This document shows positions 9,620 through 20,415 of a stretch of DNA of 64,000 nt, piece after piece. The DNA is from Gammaproteobacteria bacterium (GTDB lineage Bacteria > Pseudomonadota > Gammaproteobacteria > Xanthomonadales > SZUA-36): contig JAJFLB010000021.1 in the NCBI GenBank assembly GCA_021772915.1, positions 20,117 to 84,116 on the forward strand, written 5' to 3'. The position numbers and the translations under genes were made by a program. The notes beneath the pieces are model-generated. The model ran no database searches, had not been told where the DNA came from, and saw only the letters and a list, made by a program, of their open reading frames with translations. The first letter of the stretch is position 1, and each line of letters begins with the position of its first letter.

Positions 9620-11152
9620 ATGCGTGAAATAGTAGAAGAATTAGAAAGGAAACGTAAAGCCGCCGCCCTCGGGGGTGGTCAGCGCCGAATAGATATCCAG
9701 CATGGGCGCGGCAAGCTCACCGCCCGTGAGCGTATCGAGCTACTCCTGGATAAAGACAGCTTCGAAGAGTGGGATACCTTTGTTGAGCACCGCTGTACAG
9801 ATTTTGGTATGGCAGACAAGAAGATTCCCGGTGACGGCGTGGTTACCGGATACGGCACAATCAATGGTCGGGTGATATTTGTATTCAGCCAGGATTTCAC
9901 CGTATTTGGCGGCGCGTTGTCTGAGGCGCATGCGGAAAAGATCTGCAAAGTAATGGACCAGGCCATGAAAGTGGGTGCACCTATCATCGGCCTGAACGAT
10001 TCGGGTGGCGCTCGTATTCAGGAAGGTGTGGCATCGCTGGGTGGCTATGCGGAGGTATTTCAGCGCAACGTACTGGCCTCCGGTGTGGTGCCGCAGATAT
10101 CCGTCATCATGGGTCCGTGTGCCGGCGGTGCCGTTTACTCCCCAGCCATGACGGATTTCATCTTTATGGTGAAGGACAGCTCTTACATGTTTGTCACCGG
10201 CCCCGATGTTGTCAAGACAGTGACCCACGAAGAAGTGACTGCGGAAGAGTTGGGTGGCGCCATGACCCACTCCACTGTCTCCGGTGTGTGTGACCGAGCT
10301 TACGATGACGACGTTGAAACACTGTTGATGGTGCGAAGGTTTATTAATTATTTGCCGGCCAATAACCGCGAAAAACCTCCGTTCCGGCCAACACCGGACC
10401 GGGCCGATCGCGTGGAGAGGTCGCTTGACACGCTGATTCCGGACAACCCCAACACACCCTATGACATAAAGGAGCTAATCTACAAAATCACAGATGACAA
10501 CGAGTTCATGGAACTGCAACCGGAGCACGCCCAGAACATTATCATTGGTTTCGCCCGCATGGATGGTTATCCGGTGGGCATCGTTGCCAATCAGCCGAGG
10601 GTGCTGGCGGGGTGCCTGGATATCAAGTCGTCCATCAAGGCGGGGCGTTTTGTACGGTTTTGCGATGCCTTCAACATTCCGGTTCTCACCTTTGTGGATG
10701 TGCCGGGCTTTATGCCCGGGACAGCTCAGGAGTACGGCGGCATCATTAGTCATGGGGCCAAATTACTGTTTGCCTATGCTGAAGCCACGGTTCCCAAGAT
10801 TACTGTTATCACGCGTAAAGCCTATGGTGGCGCCTATGATGTGATGAGTTCCAAGCATTTGCGTGGCGACGTCAATCTGGCCTGGCCCAGTGCAGAGATC
10901 GCGGTCATGGGTCCCAAAGGGGCGGTGGAGATCATCTTCAGAAGCGACATCGGGGATGATGAAAAGATAGCCGAGCGTACCGAAGAGTACCGGCGTAAAT
11001 TCGCTAATCCCTTTATCGCGGGCAGCCGGGGTTACATCGATGATGTGATCGCACCGCACGCCACCCGCATGCGCGTGTGTCGCTCACTTTCCATGTTAAG
11101 GGACAAGAAACTCGATAATCCGTGGCGTAAACATGACAACATTCCGCTTTAG
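9620..11152 (+). CDS. pccB: Propionyl-CoA carboxylase, carboxyltransferase (beta) subunit
   Basis: Transfers carboxyl from carboxybiotin to propionyl-CoA, giving (S)-methylmalonyl-CoA. The 510 residues contain the two crotonase-like halves. The first acyl-CoA oxyanion motif lies in [16 protein letters not shown] near 170, and the second site is around [16 protein letters not shown] near 400. It is followed 23 bp later by the biotin-carrying subunit. Length and layout match PccB rather than AccD. Exact acyl-CoA preference cannot be read from sequence; the mutase context makes propionyl-CoA by far the likeliest substrate. Confidence 0.93.
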   Translation: MREIVEELERKRKAAALGGGQRRIDIQHGRGKLTARERIELLLDKDSFEEWDTFVEHRCTDFGMADKKIPGDGVVTGYGTINGRVIFVFSQDFTVFGGALSEAHAEKICKVMDQAMKVGAPIIGLNDSGGARIQEGVASLGGYAEVFQRNVLASGVVPQISVIMGPCAGGAVYSPAMTDFIFMVKDSSYMFVTGPDVVKTVTHEEVTAEELGGAMTHSTVSGVCDRAYDDDVETLLMVRRFINYLPANNREKPPFRPTPDRADRVERSLDTLIPDNPNTPYDIKELIYKITDDNEFMELQPEHAQNIIIGFARMDGYPVGIVANQPRVLAGCLDIKSSIKAGRFVRFCDAFNIPVLTFVDVPGFMPGTAQEYGGIISHGAKLLFAYAEATVPKITVITRKAYGGAYDVMSSKHLRGDVNLAWPSAEIAVMGPKGAVEIIFRSDIGDDEKIAERTEEYRRKFANPFIAGSRGYIDDVIAPHATRMRVCRSLSMLRDKKLDNPWRKHDNIPL

Positions 11153-11175
11153 CCGGGAAACCGAAAGGAAGTCAG

Positions 11176-13161
11176 GTGTTTGACAAAATCCTCATTGCCA
11201 ATCGTGGTGAGATTGCTTGCCGGGTAATAAAGTCCGCCCACAATATGGGTATTAAAACCGTCGCGGTATATTCCGATGCTGATCGCGCTGCCTTGCATGT
11301 ACAAATGGCCGACGAGGCCGTCCACATTGGGCCATCACCGTCAGCGCAAAGTTATCTGCTGCAGGACAAAATCCTGCAGGTGTGCCTGGATACCGGTGCC
11401 CAGGCTGTACATCCAGGTTATGGGTTTCTTTCAGAAAACCCAGAGTTCTGTGAGTCGTTGACAGCAGCGGGAATTGTCTTTATTGGTCCCAGGACCCAAA
11501 CCATCAAGGCCATGGGTGACAAGATCAACTCCAAGAAGTTGGCGGATGAGGCGGGTGTCAGCACAATCCCCGGGTATCCCGGGGTTTTGCGTGATGGCGA
11601 GCACGCCGTGGAACTGGGCAATGAGATGGGTTACCCGGTGATGCTTAAGGCCACTGCCGGTGGTGGGGGAAAGGGCATGCGTATCGCACGCAACGATGAA
11701 GAGTGTCGTGGTGGATTTGAACGGGCTGCTAACGAAGCGCGTTCCAGTTTTGGCGATGACCGTATGCTGATTGAGAAATACATCGAAAACCCGCGTCATA
11801 TAGAGATCCAGATCATCGCTGACAAACACGGCAACGTGATTCATCTTAACGAACGTGAGTGTTCGCTTCAGCGTCGCCATCAAAAAGTAATTGAAGAGGC
11901 GCCTTCATCGTTTTTGGACAAAACTACCCGCGGGAAAATGGGCGACCAGGCAATAGCTCTGGCAAGGGCGGTAACTTACGAATCCGCAGGCACGGTGGAA
12001 TTCATTGTTGACGCGGAGTGCAACTTCTATTTCCTGGAGATGAATACCCGTCTGCAAGTTGAACACCCGGTCACTGAATTGATTACCGGCGTCGATTTGG
12101 TAGAGCTGATGATCCGCGTGGCCAATGAAGAAAAATTGCCCATCACCCAGGCGGACGTTGTCATCGATGGTTGGTCAATTGAGGCGCGTGTCTATGCCGA
12201 GGATCCGTTGCGTAACTTTCTGCCGTCCACTGGCCGCCTGGTGCATTATCGTCCACCTGCGGAGAGCGACAATGTGCGGGTGGACAGTGGTGTGATGGAA
12301 GGGGGCGAAGTCTCCATGTATTACGACCCGATGATTGCCAAGCTGGTCACGTATGGTGTTGATCGTGAAGAAGCCATTACCCACATGCGTTCGGCGTTGG
12401 ATCGCTTCCTGGTCCGGGGTGTTTCCAGCAATCTCAGTTTTCTGTCGGCGCTGGTGGAGAGTTCACGCTTCGCGGCAGGAAACATAAGCACCAACATGAT
12501 CGGTGAGGAGTATCCGAATGGTTTTAGCCCGTCGGATTTGCTCCACAGGGATCCCGCTGTCATGATCTGCGTGGCGGCCTCCATGCTTCGCGGATATCGT
12601 GATCGCGCCGCCCGGATAGATGGCCAATTGCGGGGCCACGAGCGCGAAGTACCTGAAAACTGGGTGGTCGTCATGAACAATGACCAGCATCCGGTCTCCG
12701 TTGTCCCGGTTACAAACGGTCATGACGTGAGTTACCAGGGCCGTACTTACGAGGTGCGCAGCGATTGGGAGTTCGGCCAACATGTCTTCAGTGGCACCAT
12801 CAACGGCGATCAGGTTTTCGTCCAGGTTGAGCGTGACCGGCAAAACTATCGCCTGTTCCACGGCGGCTCTCAGACGGATATCAATATAGTGACTCCACGT
12901 GTGGCTGAGCTGTTGAAATACATGCCGGCAAAAACTCCGCCGGATATGTCCGGGTACCTGCTTTCACCCATGCCAGGACTGTTGGTTTCACTGGCAGTAA
13001 GCGAAGGGGATAGTGTAAATGCAGGTGGGGAGCTGGCAGTACTGGAAGCCATGAAAATGGAGAATACGCTGCTCGCCGAACATGACTGCGTGGTAAGCAA
13101 AATAAACTACGAGCCCGGTGCCAGTCTCGCCGTTGACGACAGAATCATGGAGTTTGAGTAG
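11176..13161 (+). CDS. pccA: Propionyl-CoA carboxylase, biotin carboxylase/biotin carrier (alpha) subunit
   Basis: ATP-dependent carboxylation of biotin and delivery to PccB. The 661 residues begin FDKILIANRGEIACRVI and continue with the ATP-grasp loop GGGGKGMRIA near 165, HIEIQIIADKHGN and EMNTRLQVEHPVTE near 290. A BT linker domain follows, then a C-terminal biotinyl domain with EAMKMEN whose Lys627 is the biotin site. The start is a GTG at 11176 after AAGGAAGTCAG; no ATG gives the conserved N-terminus. It is the third carboxylase-pathway gene of the operon. Confidence 0.95.
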   Translation: MFDKILIANRGEIACRVIKSAHNMGIKTVAVYSDADRAALHVQMADEAVHIGPSPSAQSYLLQDKILQVCLDTGAQAVHPGYGFLSENPEFCESLTAAGIVFIGPRTQTIKAMGDKINSKKLADEAGVSTIPGYPGVLRDGEHAVELGNEMGYPVMLKATAGGGGKGMRIARNDEECRGGFERAANEARSSFGDDRMLIEKYIENPRHIEIQIIADKHGNVIHLNERECSLQRRHQKVIEEAPSSFLDKTTRGKMGDQAIALARAVTYESAGTVEFIVDAECNFYFLEMNTRLQVEHPVTELITGVDLVELMIRVANEEKLPITQADVVIDGWSIEARVYAEDPLRNFLPSTGRLVHYRPPAESDNVRVDSGVMEGGEVSMYYDPMIAKLVTYGVDREEAITHMRSALDRFLVRGVSSNLSFLSALVESSRFAAGNISTNMIGEEYPNGFSPSDLLHRDPAVMICVAASMLRGYRDRAARIDGQLRGHEREVPENWVVVMNNDQHPVSVVPVTNGHDVSYQGRTYEVRSDWEFGQHVFSGTINGDQVFVQVERDRQNYRLFHGGSQTDINIVTPRVAELLKYMPAKTPPDMSGYLLSPMPGLLVSLAVSEGDSVNAGGELAVLEAMKMENTLLAEHDCVVSKINYEPGASLAVDDRIMEFE

Positions 13162-13197
13162 CACTGGCGTAGTGCAGCGCAAGAGCGGGAATCGAAA

Positions 13198-14202
13198 TTG
13201 ACGCAAGAAATCGCACCACTGGCAGAAGGTGTACTCAATGGGGACCGGCGTGCGCTCGCACGTGCCATAACCCTGATTGAGTCCACTCAAGTCAAGCACT
13301 CCGCTGCAGCCGGTGATTTGCTCCAGCACCTGATACCTCACGCCGGTAACTCAATTCGGTTGGGAATTTCGGGTTCGCCAGGGGTTGGTAAGTCGACCAT
13401 TATTGAGGCCCTCGGCAACCATGCAATTGATGCAGGCCACCGTGTGGCCGTGCTTACCGTGGATCCATCGTCAGCAATTAGTGGTGGATCCATTCTGGGC
13501 GATAAGACTCGAATGGAGTTGTTGTCACGTCGTCCAGAGGCCTACATACGTCCCTCACCATCTGGCAACACCCTTGGAGGGGTTACCCGCCGAAGCCGTG
13601 AGGCTTTGATGGTCTGTGAGGCAGCTGGTTTCGACGTGGTGATCGTGGAAACGGTGGGTGTCGGGCAATCGGAGACCAGGGTAGCGGAAATGACTGATAT
13701 GTTCATGTTGTTGCTATTGCCCGGTAGTGGTGATGAACTTCAGGGCATAAAACGTGGCATCATGGAATTGGCAGATTTGATTCTTATCAACAAGGCCGAT
13801 GGTGAGTTACGGGAACTTGCCGAACGCTCTGCGGGGGAGTATCGCAACGCTTTGCATTTGCTTCGTCCCCGTTCGGAAGATTGGCGGGTAGAGGTCCAAA
13901 CCTGCTCCGCACGCGATGGTACGGGTATCCCCGGGGTTTGGGATCTTGTACTGCGTCACCATCATGTTCTTGAAGAAGGTGATAAATTGAAAAAACACCG
14001 CGCCCGGCAAGCCCGCCGTTGGATGTGGTCGGAAACACACGACAGTCTCATTTCAAGTCTGCAAGCTGATCCCGCAGTTCGTCAGCAAATTCCGGTTCTT
14101 GAGGCCGCCGTCAGCGACGGCAAGATGCCACCTACCGTTGCTGCAAGAAAACTGCTCAGGGTTTTTCTACAGCGACACAAGCCGGGAGATACCCATGAGT
14201 GA
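13198..14202 (+). CDS. meaB: Methylmalonyl-CoA mutase-associated GTPase
   Basis: G3E-type GTPase chaperone that gates cobalamin loading and protects methylmalonyl-CoA mutase from inactivation. The 334 residues show the P-loop GSPGVGKST, the DPSS motif, [10 protein letters not shown] (switch/Walker B region) and NKAD as the base-recognition motif. The predicted start is TTG at 13198, 6 bp after GAGCGGGA; the next candidates are GTG codons inside the conserved region. Its last codons overlap the ATG of the VOC gene by eight bases, so translation is probably coupled. Confidence 0.93.
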   Translation: MTQEIAPLAEGVLNGDRRALARAITLIESTQVKHSAAAGDLLQHLIPHAGNSIRLGISGSPGVGKSTIIEALGNHAIDAGHRVAVLTVDPSSAISGGSILGDKTRMELLSRRPEAYIRPSPSGNTLGGVTRRSREALMVCEAAGFDVVIVETVGVGQSETRVAEMTDMFMLLLLPGSGDELQGIKRGIMELADLILINKADGELRELAERSAGEYRNALHLLRPRSEDWRVEVQTCSARDGTGIPGVWDLVLRHHHVLEEGDKLKKHRARQARRWMWSETHDSLISSLQADPAVRQQIPVLEAAVSDGKMPPTVAARKLLRVFLQRHKPGDTHE

Positions 14203-14677
14203 TCGACCTTTCAAAGTACTCGGTATTCAGCAGATCGCAGTGAGTGGTCTGGATAAGAGCCGCCTGGGCACACTGTGGGTGGATATCCTTGGTCTCAAGC
14301 TGGTGGGTAGCTATCAGAGTGCGTTTGATAATGTTGACGAAGACATCGCTGAGCTCGGTTCCGGGCCCCTCAGAGTGGAAGTCGACCTGATGCAACCCAT
14401 CGATCCTGACAAGACACCCCGGGTGCAAAACCCGCCACTCAATCACGTGGGTTTGTGGATCGACGATTTGCAGGCAGCGGTGGCCTGGCTACGGGCTCGC
14501 GGTGTGCGTTTTACGCCAGGTGGTATCCGTAAGGGAGCAACAGGCCTTGACATCTGCTTCATTCATCCGAAATCCTCGCCAGAGTGTCCTGTTGGGGGAG
14601 AAGGGGTGTTGATTGAGTTGGTTCAGGCGCCACCGGAGGTGGCAGCAGCCTTTGCACAATTGGCCAGCGCCAACTAG
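14195..14677 (+). CDS. VOC-family protein, probable methylmalonyl-CoA epimerase
   Basis: Expected to interconvert (S)- and (R)-methylmalonyl-CoA between PccAB and the mutase. The 160 residues show two glyoxalase-type half-repeats. [20 protein letters not shown] and the end [10 protein letters not shown] align with known epimerases and supply the second His and the terminal Glu ligand. Oddly, the first ligand position (usually DHI/DHV) reads QQIAVS, so the first metal His is replaced by Gln. The gene overlaps meaB. Its TAG stop lies in the CTAG that starts the inverted-repeat element, so the original C-terminus may have been slightly altered by insertion. Function is inferred mainly from context. 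Confidence 0.8.
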   Translation: MSDRPFKVLGIQQIAVSGLDKSRLGTLWVDILGLKLVGSYQSAFDNVDEDIAELGSGPLRVEVDLMQPIDPDKTPRVQNPPLNHVGLWIDDLQAAVAWLRARGVRFTPGGIRKGATGLDICFIHPKSSPECPVGGEGVLIELVQAPPEVAAAFAQLASAN

Positions 14678-14942
14678 TGTACTGTCACCCTTATAACGCA
14701 AGATCAGTGTTCACCAGAGCGTTTAGCACAAGGCACATTCGCGCCGGAATAGTGGTTCTATGCCAAGCGAGTGTAACGCTGTGATGGACGTTCTGGTGAA
14801 CACCCGCAGGGCGAGCACCCAAGCCGTCATCTGCTGCGTTAACGCTGCTTGGCGTAGAACCACTATGCCTTCGAAGCGCTGCCTTGCAGCTAACAGCTTG
14901 TGTACTCGCTGATCTAACGTTATAAGGGTGACAGTACACTAG
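14674..14942. mobile_element. MITE-like 269-bp element with 25-bp perfect terminal inverted repeats
   Basis: The first 25 bases (14674-14698, starting CTAGTGTACTGTCACC) are exactly the reverse complement of the last 25 (14918-14942). Symmetry continues inward: 14750-14768 pairs with 14847-14865 with one mismatch, centred on the same point near 14808. A second pairing, 14707-14722 with 14788-14803, lies inside the left half. No open reading frame of useful length and no transposase are inside. This is the architecture of a non-autonomous miniature inverted-repeat element. The CTAG ends are palindromic, so a TA or CTAG target duplication is possible but cannot be proved without an empty site. 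An RNA copy would fold into a long hairpin. Confidence 0.85.
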
Positions 14943-15107
14943 AAATACTCGCCGGATTCAGACCCGTCAAAACCGCCTTGAACCCCTGCCGGAAATAGCC
15001 CTTCAAGTAGTGATTTCAGGTACAATTGCACAGACTTATCGAGGTGTTGGCGGCAAGTCTTTCTGACTGTTTTTTCAACACCTAGAAACACCCTCAAGGA
15101 GCGTTCG
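14943..15107. other. Intergenic region upstream of mdh
   Basis: These 165 bp between the inverted-repeat element and mdh hold the mdh ribosome-binding site AAGGAG at about 15096-15101. A minus-strand frame (14939-15136) runs through the region and ends on the TAG formed by the element terminus. Its C-terminal stretch looks protein-like but matches nothing I recognise, and it runs into mdh. It may be chance or a gene fragment cut by the insertion. Confidence 0.4.
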
Positions 15108-16091
15108 ATGAAACAACCTGTGCGCGTGGCAATCACCGGTGCAGCCGGTCAGATCGGATATCAACTTTGCTTCAGAATCGCTGCCGGGGACATGCTGGGG
15201 GAGGATCAGCCTGTCATCCTGCAATTACTGGAGATAACACCTGCAATGGGTACCCTGGAGGGGGTCGTCATGGAGTTGAAGGACGCTGCCTTCCCCCTGT
15301 TGCAGGGCGTTGTGTTTACCGATGATGTGAACGTCGCCTTCAAAGATACTGACTACGCATTACTGGTCGGTGCACGTCCACGTGGGCCCGGTATGGAGCG
15401 TGCGGATCTACTGACTGCAAACGGAAAAATTTTCGGCCCGCAAGGGGCCGCGATGAACCAACATGCCAGCCGCAATATCAAGGTGCTGGTGGTAGGTAAC
15501 CCGGCCAATACCAATGCACTGATCGCCCAGTCCAGCGCGCCGGATTTGAATCCCCGCAATTTCACGGCCATGACTCGACTGGACCACAACCGTGCCATGG
15601 CACAATTGGCGGAGAAGACCGAAACTCACCATGCCCTGATTCGTAACATGGTCATTTGGGGGAACCATTCCTCCACCCAGTATCCCGATATCAGTTTTGC
15701 GCAGGTGGATGGGCAGAGTGCATCCGGGCTGACGGCACGGGACTGGTACCGTGAAGTATTTATACCCACGGTGCAGCAGCGTGGTGCGGCCATCATCAAG
15801 GCGCGCGGATCATCCAGTGCTGCTTCTGCCGCGTCGGCGGCGATAGACCACATACGTAGCTGGGCGCTGGGAACAGCGGACGGTGACTGGGTGTCCATGG
15901 CCGTGCCGTCAGACGGCAGCTACGGGATCGAACCGGGAGTCGTATACTCTTTCCCCTGCGTTTGCAGCGATGGGGATTATCAGATTGTGCAGGGCTTGGA
16001 AATTGACGAGTTCAGCCGTACCCGAATAGATGCCTCGGACGCCGAGTTACGGGAAGAAAGAGCAGCCGTGGAACACTTGTTGGGCAACTAG
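15108..16091 (+). CDS. mdh: Malate dehydrogenase
   Basis: NAD-dependent oxidation of malate to oxaloacetate in the TCA cycle; cytosolic. The 327-residue protein has the nucleotide-binding loop [11 protein letters not shown] near residue 10, substrate-binding Args in [15 protein letters not shown] near 90, and the catalytic His in [13 protein letters not shown] near 185. Length and motifs place it with the Pseudomonas/Burkholderia-type (cytosolic-like) group, not the E. coli type. A strong AAGGAG site lies 7 bp before the ATG. It is convergent with rho. Confidence 0.96.
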   Translation: MKQPVRVAITGAAGQIGYQLCFRIAAGDMLGEDQPVILQLLEITPAMGTLEGVVMELKDAAFPLLQGVVFTDDVNVAFKDTDYALLVGARPRGPGMERADLLTANGKIFGPQGAAMNQHASRNIKVLVVGNPANTNALIAQSSAPDLNPRNFTAMTRLDHNRAMAQLAEKTETHHALIRNMVIWGNHSSTQYPDISFAQVDGQSASGLTARDWYREVFIPTVQQRGAAIIKARGSSSAASAASAAIDHIRSWALGTADGDWVSMAVPSDGSYGIEPGVVYSFPCVCSDGDYQIVQGLEIDEFSRTRIDASDAELREERAAVEHLLGN

Positions 16092-16097
16092 TTTTGC

Positions 16098-16165
16098 GCT
16101 CTGGCTCTATGATCCAGAGCGTGCGTCGGACGCCGTGTCCTGACGGTTCCAATGGCATTGGAACC
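16098..16165. terminator. Two hairpins between convergent mdh and rho
   Basis: Hairpin one is GCTCTGG (16098-16104) with CCAGAGC (16114-16120), starting 7 bp after the mdh stop. Hairpin two is GGTTCCAAT (16145-16153) with ATTGGAACC (16157-16165) around a three-base loop, just past the rho stop on the minus strand. Neither is followed by a clear T-run, so they are better described as 3-prime-end stem-loops than textbook intrinsic terminators. Confidence 0.55.
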
Positions 16166-16169
16166 GGGG

Positions 16170-17426
16170 CTATCGCTTCATGAAATTGAAGAATTCTGTG
16201 TTGGTCTTTGTGGCCTTCAATTTATCCAGCATGAATTCGATCGCCTGAATTTCATCCATGGGATGCAGCAGTTTGCGGAGAATCCAGACTTTCTGTAACT
16301 GGGTCTGGTCTATCATGAGTTCCTCACGTCGCGTACCGGAACGATTGATGTCAATGGCGGGATAGACCCGCTTCTCGGCTATTCTGCGTGCCAGGTGAAT
16401 TTCCATGTTCCCGGTGCCTTTGAATTCCTCGTAGATGACTTCATCCATTTTGGAACCGGTTTCGACCAACGCCGTGGCTATAATCGTCAGGGACCCTCCT
16501 TCAGAAACATTTCTGGCCGCTCCAAAGAAACGCTTGGGCCGTTGTAACGCATTGGCATCCACACCACCGGTCAATACCTTTCCAGATGATGGTGCCACGG
16601 TGTTGTAGGCACGCGCCAGACGGGTAATCGAATCCAGCAGGATTACAACATCATGCTTGTGCTCAACCAGACGCTTGGCTCGCTCGATAACCATTTCTGC
16701 GACCTGCACATGACGTGAGGCGGGTTCGTCAAAGGTGCTGGAAACAACTTCTGCATCTACAGAGCGTTTCATTTCCGTCACTTCCTCAGGACGCTCGTCG
16801 ACCAGCAGAATGATCATTTTGCAATCTTTGTGGCCGGCGCGGATGCTGCTTGCAATGTTTTGCAGCATGATGGTTTTACCGGCCTTGGGCGGTGACACCA
16901 CCAAGCCTCGTTGACCAAAGCCTATTGGTGAAACCAGGTCAATGATACGGGACATGATGTCCTCGGTACTGCCGTTGCCACGCTCCAGTACTGCCTGTTT
17001 AACGGGAAATTCAGGTGTCAGGTTTTCAAAAAGGATTTTGCTCTTGGCGGCGTCAGGTGACTCGTAATTGATTTCCTCGACTTTCAGTAATGCGAAATAA
17101 CGCTCACTGTCTTTAGGTGGGCGAATCTTACCGGCTAACATGTCACCGGTGCGCAGGCTAAACCTCCGGATTTGACTGGGAGAAACATAAATATCATCCG
17201 GGCCGGCCAGGTAGGAACTGTCAGCCGAACGCAGAAAACCAAATCCATCCTGCAGAATCTCGAGCACGCCCAGACCGTAAATACTCTCCCCATTTTTTGC
17301 ATGTGCCTTGAGGATTGAAAATATAACATCCTGCTTGCGTGTTCGGGCGACGCCCTCAAGTCCCATTTCGTTGGCAATGTTCTGCAACTCCGTTATGGAT
17401 TTTTGCTTTAGTTCTGATAGGTTCAT
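16170..17426 (-). CDS. rho: Transcription termination factor Rho
   Basis: Hexameric RNA-dependent ATPase that terminates transcription at C-rich unstructured RNA. The 418 residues begin [15 protein letters not shown] (helical N-terminal domain). They continue with the cold-shock-like RNA-binding domain ([20 protein letters not shown], residues 60-80), the P-loop PPKAGKT near 180, Walker [15 protein letters not shown] near 210 and the R-loop/arginine finger region in RSGTRREEL near 365. Length is standard. trxA lies upstream in the same orientation and rhlB diverges beyond it, a gene order known from enteric bacteria. Confidence 0.97.
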   Translation of the reverse strand: MNLSELKQKSITELQNIANEMGLEGVARTRKQDVIFSILKAHAKNGESIYGLGVLEILQDGFGFLRSADSSYLAGPDDIYVSPSQIRRFSLRTGDMLAGKIRPPKDSERYFALLKVEEINYESPDAAKSKILFENLTPEFPVKQAVLERGNGSTEDIMSRIIDLVSPIGFGQRGLVVSPPKAGKTIMLQNIASSIRAGHKDCKMIILLVDERPEEVTEMKRSVDAEVVSSTFDEPASRHVQVAEMVIERAKRLVEHKHDVVILLDSITRLARAYNTVAPSSGKVLTGGVDANALQRPKRFFGAARNVSEGGSLTIIATALVETGSKMDEVIYEEFKGTGNMEIHLARRIAEKRVYPAIDINRSGTRREELMIDQTQLQKVWILRKLLHPMDEIQAIEFMLDKLKATKTNTEFFNFMKR

Positions 17427-17795
17427 GTTGTGTGCTTTTTGTTGGCGGGCGATTGCCCTGGAATGGTTTGAGGAGACTTAATACTAAGCATCCACCGTCT
17501 CAATATGTTTCACCCGCAGTGAATTTGGGGTTCCCTAAATGTTTGAATCGACCAATATGGTTAGTTGTTTGGATTGTGCGGTTTTCCAAGGGATCGAATG
17601 CGAACTATTTGTTGTATCACCAGACTCCAGGTAATGCGTGTTGCTGGTGGAGTCGGTTGAGATCGGTATTCGGACCGGGAAGGATACCCGCTACTAGACA
17701 ATGCGAAGTTAGCATGTTCACTGTGCCGCGTCCAGATAATTAATGATTATCTGCGTCAACCTGACCGCCATTTAGCAAGGCTGATTTGTTCTGTA
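17427..17795. other. rho leader / trxA-rho intergenic region
   Basis: These 369 bp contain no credible gene. They probably form the rho 5-prime leader plus the trxA 3-prime end. A near-palindrome at 17733-17753 (CAGATAAT, five-base loop, ATTATCTG) lies about 45 bp past the trxA stop, and a small GGGC-GATT-GCCC hairpin lies close to the rho start. rho is commonly autoregulated through its leader; no specific site was resolved here. Confidence 0.45.
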
Positions 17796-18122
17796 TCAGA
17801 GATTTTCCTCGACAAATGACGTCAGCATACCCTTGGATACGGCGCCCACTTTGGTGGCCTGAACCTGACCGTCTTTGAATATCATCATGGTTGGAATGCC
17901 ACGAATATTATATTGCAGCGGTGTATTTCGATTGGTGTCAATATCCATCTTGGCAACGGTGAGTCTGCCGGCGTATTCGTCAGCAATCTCGTGAATAAGC
18001 GGTGCTATCATTTTGCACGGACCGCACCATTCTGCCCAGTAGTCGATCAGGACCGGGCTGTCGGCATTCAGTACTTTTTGCTCAAAGTCACTGTCAGTGA
18101 CATGGATAATATTGTCGCTCAT
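17796..18122 (-). CDS. trxA: Thioredoxin
   Basis: General cytosolic dithiol reductant. The 108-residue product starts [17 protein letters not shown] and has the redox motif WCGPC (Cys33, Cys36), then the cis-Pro loop GIPTMMIF near 75. The frame is open upstream to 18242, but the ATG at 18122 gives the canonical thioredoxin length. It is divergent from rhlB and followed by rho, as in E. coli. Confidence 0.97.
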   Translation of the reverse strand: MSDNIIHVTDSDFEQKVLNADSPVLIDYWAEWCGPCKMIAPLIHEIADEYAGRLTVAKMDIDTNRNTPLQYNIRGIPTMMIFKDGQVQATKVGAVSKGMLTSFVEENL

Positions 18123-18365
18123 TTTTCTGCTCCACGATTTAGATCGCATTCGGGCTGGTTTAAGGAAGGCCGCACGGTTACTATGCCATATTCGGTTCGC
18201 TGCTGTCGGCACGCTGGCAACAAAGATCGGCATAAGCCGCAATCAATGAAAACCAATATATGTATCTGCCTGACAATCTCAAGGTGCTTGGGTTGAATTT
18301 CAAGTCCACCTGGTAAATAAATCCGAGACCCCTAATTTGAATCCGCCTGGAAATGTGATCTGAGA

Positions 18366-19640
18366 ATGGCCGAAAACACTTCAAGCAATCCCCTGACCGA
18401 TATTCCTTTTTCGAGTCTTGACCTGGACTCAAGAATTAAAACCGGTCTGGCAAAAGCTGAATTTACGCATTGTACACCCATACAGGCGTTGACTTTACCG
18501 TTGGCTCTGGAGGGTCGTGACATTGCCGGGCAGGCACAGACAGGCACCGGCAAGACCGCCGCATTCCTGTTGGTGATTTTTAGTCGTCTGTTGCAAGAAC
18601 GTGCTGCAGGGTACGGAACCAATCCGCGTGCGCTCGTGGTTGCGCCAACCCGTGAACTGGCGCTTCAAATTCACCGTGACGCCCTGTTACTGGGTACTGA
18701 TACCGGTCTCAAAGCGGGTTTGGCGTACGGGGGTGTGGATTACGAAAAACAGCGCAACACGCTTCGGCAGGGCGTTGACATTCTGATTGGAACGCCAGGC
18801 AGGCTGATCGATTATTTGAAACAAAAAGTCTACAACCTCCGGCATACTGAAATCGCCGTTCTGGATGAAGCTGACCGCATGTTTGACCTGGGTTTTATCA
18901 GTGACATCCGTTTTCTTTTACGCCGTACGCCACCGCCTGTAGAGCGTCAGGCCTTGTTGTATTCCGCAACCTTGTCACACCGTGTCATGGAACTCGCGTA
19001 CGAGCATATGAATAGTCCTGAGACGCTCAAGGTTGAAACTGAAAATATCACGGTGGATCGTGTCGAACAAAAGGTGTTTTATCCCGCCAATGACGAGAAG
19101 TTACCTCTTTTGATCGGTTTGATGCGCAGCCTGGATGAAAGCCACAGCATGGTATTTACAAACACCAGGGCAGCCGCTGACAGAGTAGGGCGCACACTTA
19201 ATGCGAATGGAATTGTATCTGCAGTTATTTCCGGACGGGTACGTCAAGAGCAAAGACAAAAGTTGTTGAAACGTTTCCACGATGGTGAAATTCCTGTGCT
19301 GGTAGCAACTGATGTGGCGGCAAGAGGTTTACATATACCTGATGTGACCCATATTTTTAATTATGATTTACCCCATGATCCACCTGATTATGTGCACCGT
19401 ATCGGACGCACAGCACGGCTGGGTGCACGTGGTGAGGCCATTAGTTTTGCCTGTGAAGATTCGGCTTTTTATCTGCCAGAGATCGAAGAATATATTGGAT
19501 ATCCCATACCGGTGGATTCGGCTGTTGCGGAATTACTGCCAGACATTACCATTCCACCACCCCCGAAACGTAACCGGCAGCACCGTCATTCCGGCAAGCG
19601 ACGCGGTCAGAAACGTCGCTCTGGTAATTCTTCAAGGTGA
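18366..19640 (+). CDS. rhlB: ATP-dependent DEAD-box RNA helicase RhlB
   Basis: DEAD-box helicase, a typical partner of the RNase E degradosome. The 424 residues show the Q motif (TPIQALTLP), motif [11 protein letters not shown] near 55, PTRELALQ near 97, VLDEADRMF near 165, SAT near 200 and [10 protein letters not shown] near 345. A basic Lys/Arg-rich C-terminal tail ([16 protein letters not shown]) is suited to RNA binding. The divergent trxA-rho neighbours support RhlB over other DEAD-box paralogues. It stops 91 bp before ftsE, where ftsY would often be found. Confidence 0.9.
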   Translation: MAENTSSNPLTDIPFSSLDLDSRIKTGLAKAEFTHCTPIQALTLPLALEGRDIAGQAQTGTGKTAAFLLVIFSRLLQERAAGYGTNPRALVVAPTRELALQIHRDALLLGTDTGLKAGLAYGGVDYEKQRNTLRQGVDILIGTPGRLIDYLKQKVYNLRHTEIAVLDEADRMFDLGFISDIRFLLRRTPPPVERQALLYSATLSHRVMELAYEHMNSPETLKVETENITVDRVEQKVFYPANDEKLPLLIGLMRSLDESHSMVFTNTRAAADRVGRTLNANGIVSAVISGRVRQEQRQKLLKRFHDGEIPVLVATDVAARGLHIPDVTHIFNYDLPHDPPDYVHRIGRTARLGARGEAISFACEDSAFYLPEIEEYIGYPIPVDSAVAELLPDITIPPPPKRNRQHRHSGKRRGQKRRSGNSSR

Positions 19641-19731
19641 TACCGCCGTGTTCAGCGAATCGGGTGGTGGCTGACCGTCACCTTCTTTCGCCTTCTCCAG
19701 GATACCGGTGAAATATGCGGGCTAGCCAGCA

Positions 19732-20415
19732 ATGATTCGGTTTGAAAGGGTCAGCAAGATTTACCCAGGCGGAAATCGTGCGTTGACGGATGTCAGCTTT
19801 GCCATTGAGCGTGGCAGTATGGTTTTTCTCACGGGTCATTCCGGTGCCGGTAAGAGCACACTACTGCGTCTGATCATGATTCTGGAACGCGCCAGTCGGG
19901 GGCAGGTGATCGTAAATAACAGGGATCTCGGTAAAACCCCAAACCGGCTTGTGCCAGTCATACGGCAGGGGACGGGCATGATATTCCAGGATCACAAGCT
20001 CCTCAAGGACAAGACCGTCGCCGACAATGTGGCGTTACCACTGATGATAGCCGGGCTGAAATACTCGGACATCCGCAAACGGGTACGGGCAGCACTTGAT
20101 AAAGTAGGCTTGCTGGATAAAGAGAAAGCCTGGCCGCTGACCTTGTCTGGCGGTGAGCAGCAACGCGTGGGTATCGCCCGTGCAATCGTATCGATGCCCC
20201 CTCTGTTACTGGCAGATGAACCCACTGGCAATCTTGATCCTGGTCTGTCAAGGGAACTGTTTGCTGTTTTCCGGGAAGTCAGTGAACAAGGTGTGACCGT
20301 GTTAATCGCCAGTCACAATCTTGACCTGATCCGCGAGACGCGCAAGCGTGTGCTGGTATTGTCAAACGGACGTCTGGCAGATGATATTCCTGCCAGTGAT
20401 CAGCCAATAACTTGA
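19732..20415 (+). CDS. ftsE: Cell division ATP-binding protein FtsE
   Basis: ABC-type ATPase that with FtsX couples the divisome to periplasmic murein hydrolase activation. The 227 residues have Walker A GHSGAGKST near 36, a Q-loop FQDHKLL, the ABC signature LSGGEQQRV near 140, Walker B LLLADEP near 160 and the H-loop His in ASHN. Its stop overlaps the TTG start of ftsX. The EnvC-like activator, the expected FtsEX client, is encoded at 33.0 kb in this same window. Confidence 0.96.
   Translation: MIRFERVSKIYPGGNRALTDVSFAIERGSMVFLTGHSGAGKSTLLRLIMILERASRGQVIVNNRDLGKTPNRLVPVIRQGTGMIFQDHKLLKDKTVADNVALPLMIAGLKYSDIRKRVRAALDKVGLLDKEKAWPLTLSGGEQQRVGIARAIVSMPPLLLADEPTGNLDPGLSRELFAVFREVSEQGVTVLIASHNLDLIRETRKRVLVLSNGRLADDIPASDQPIT

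Noticed and set aside
14939..15136. Minus-strand frame ending at the inverted-repeat element, with a protein-like C-terminus.
   Set aside because: It overlaps the mdh start and its ribosome-binding site and has no recognisable family. It is kept only as a possible fragment in the intergenic note.
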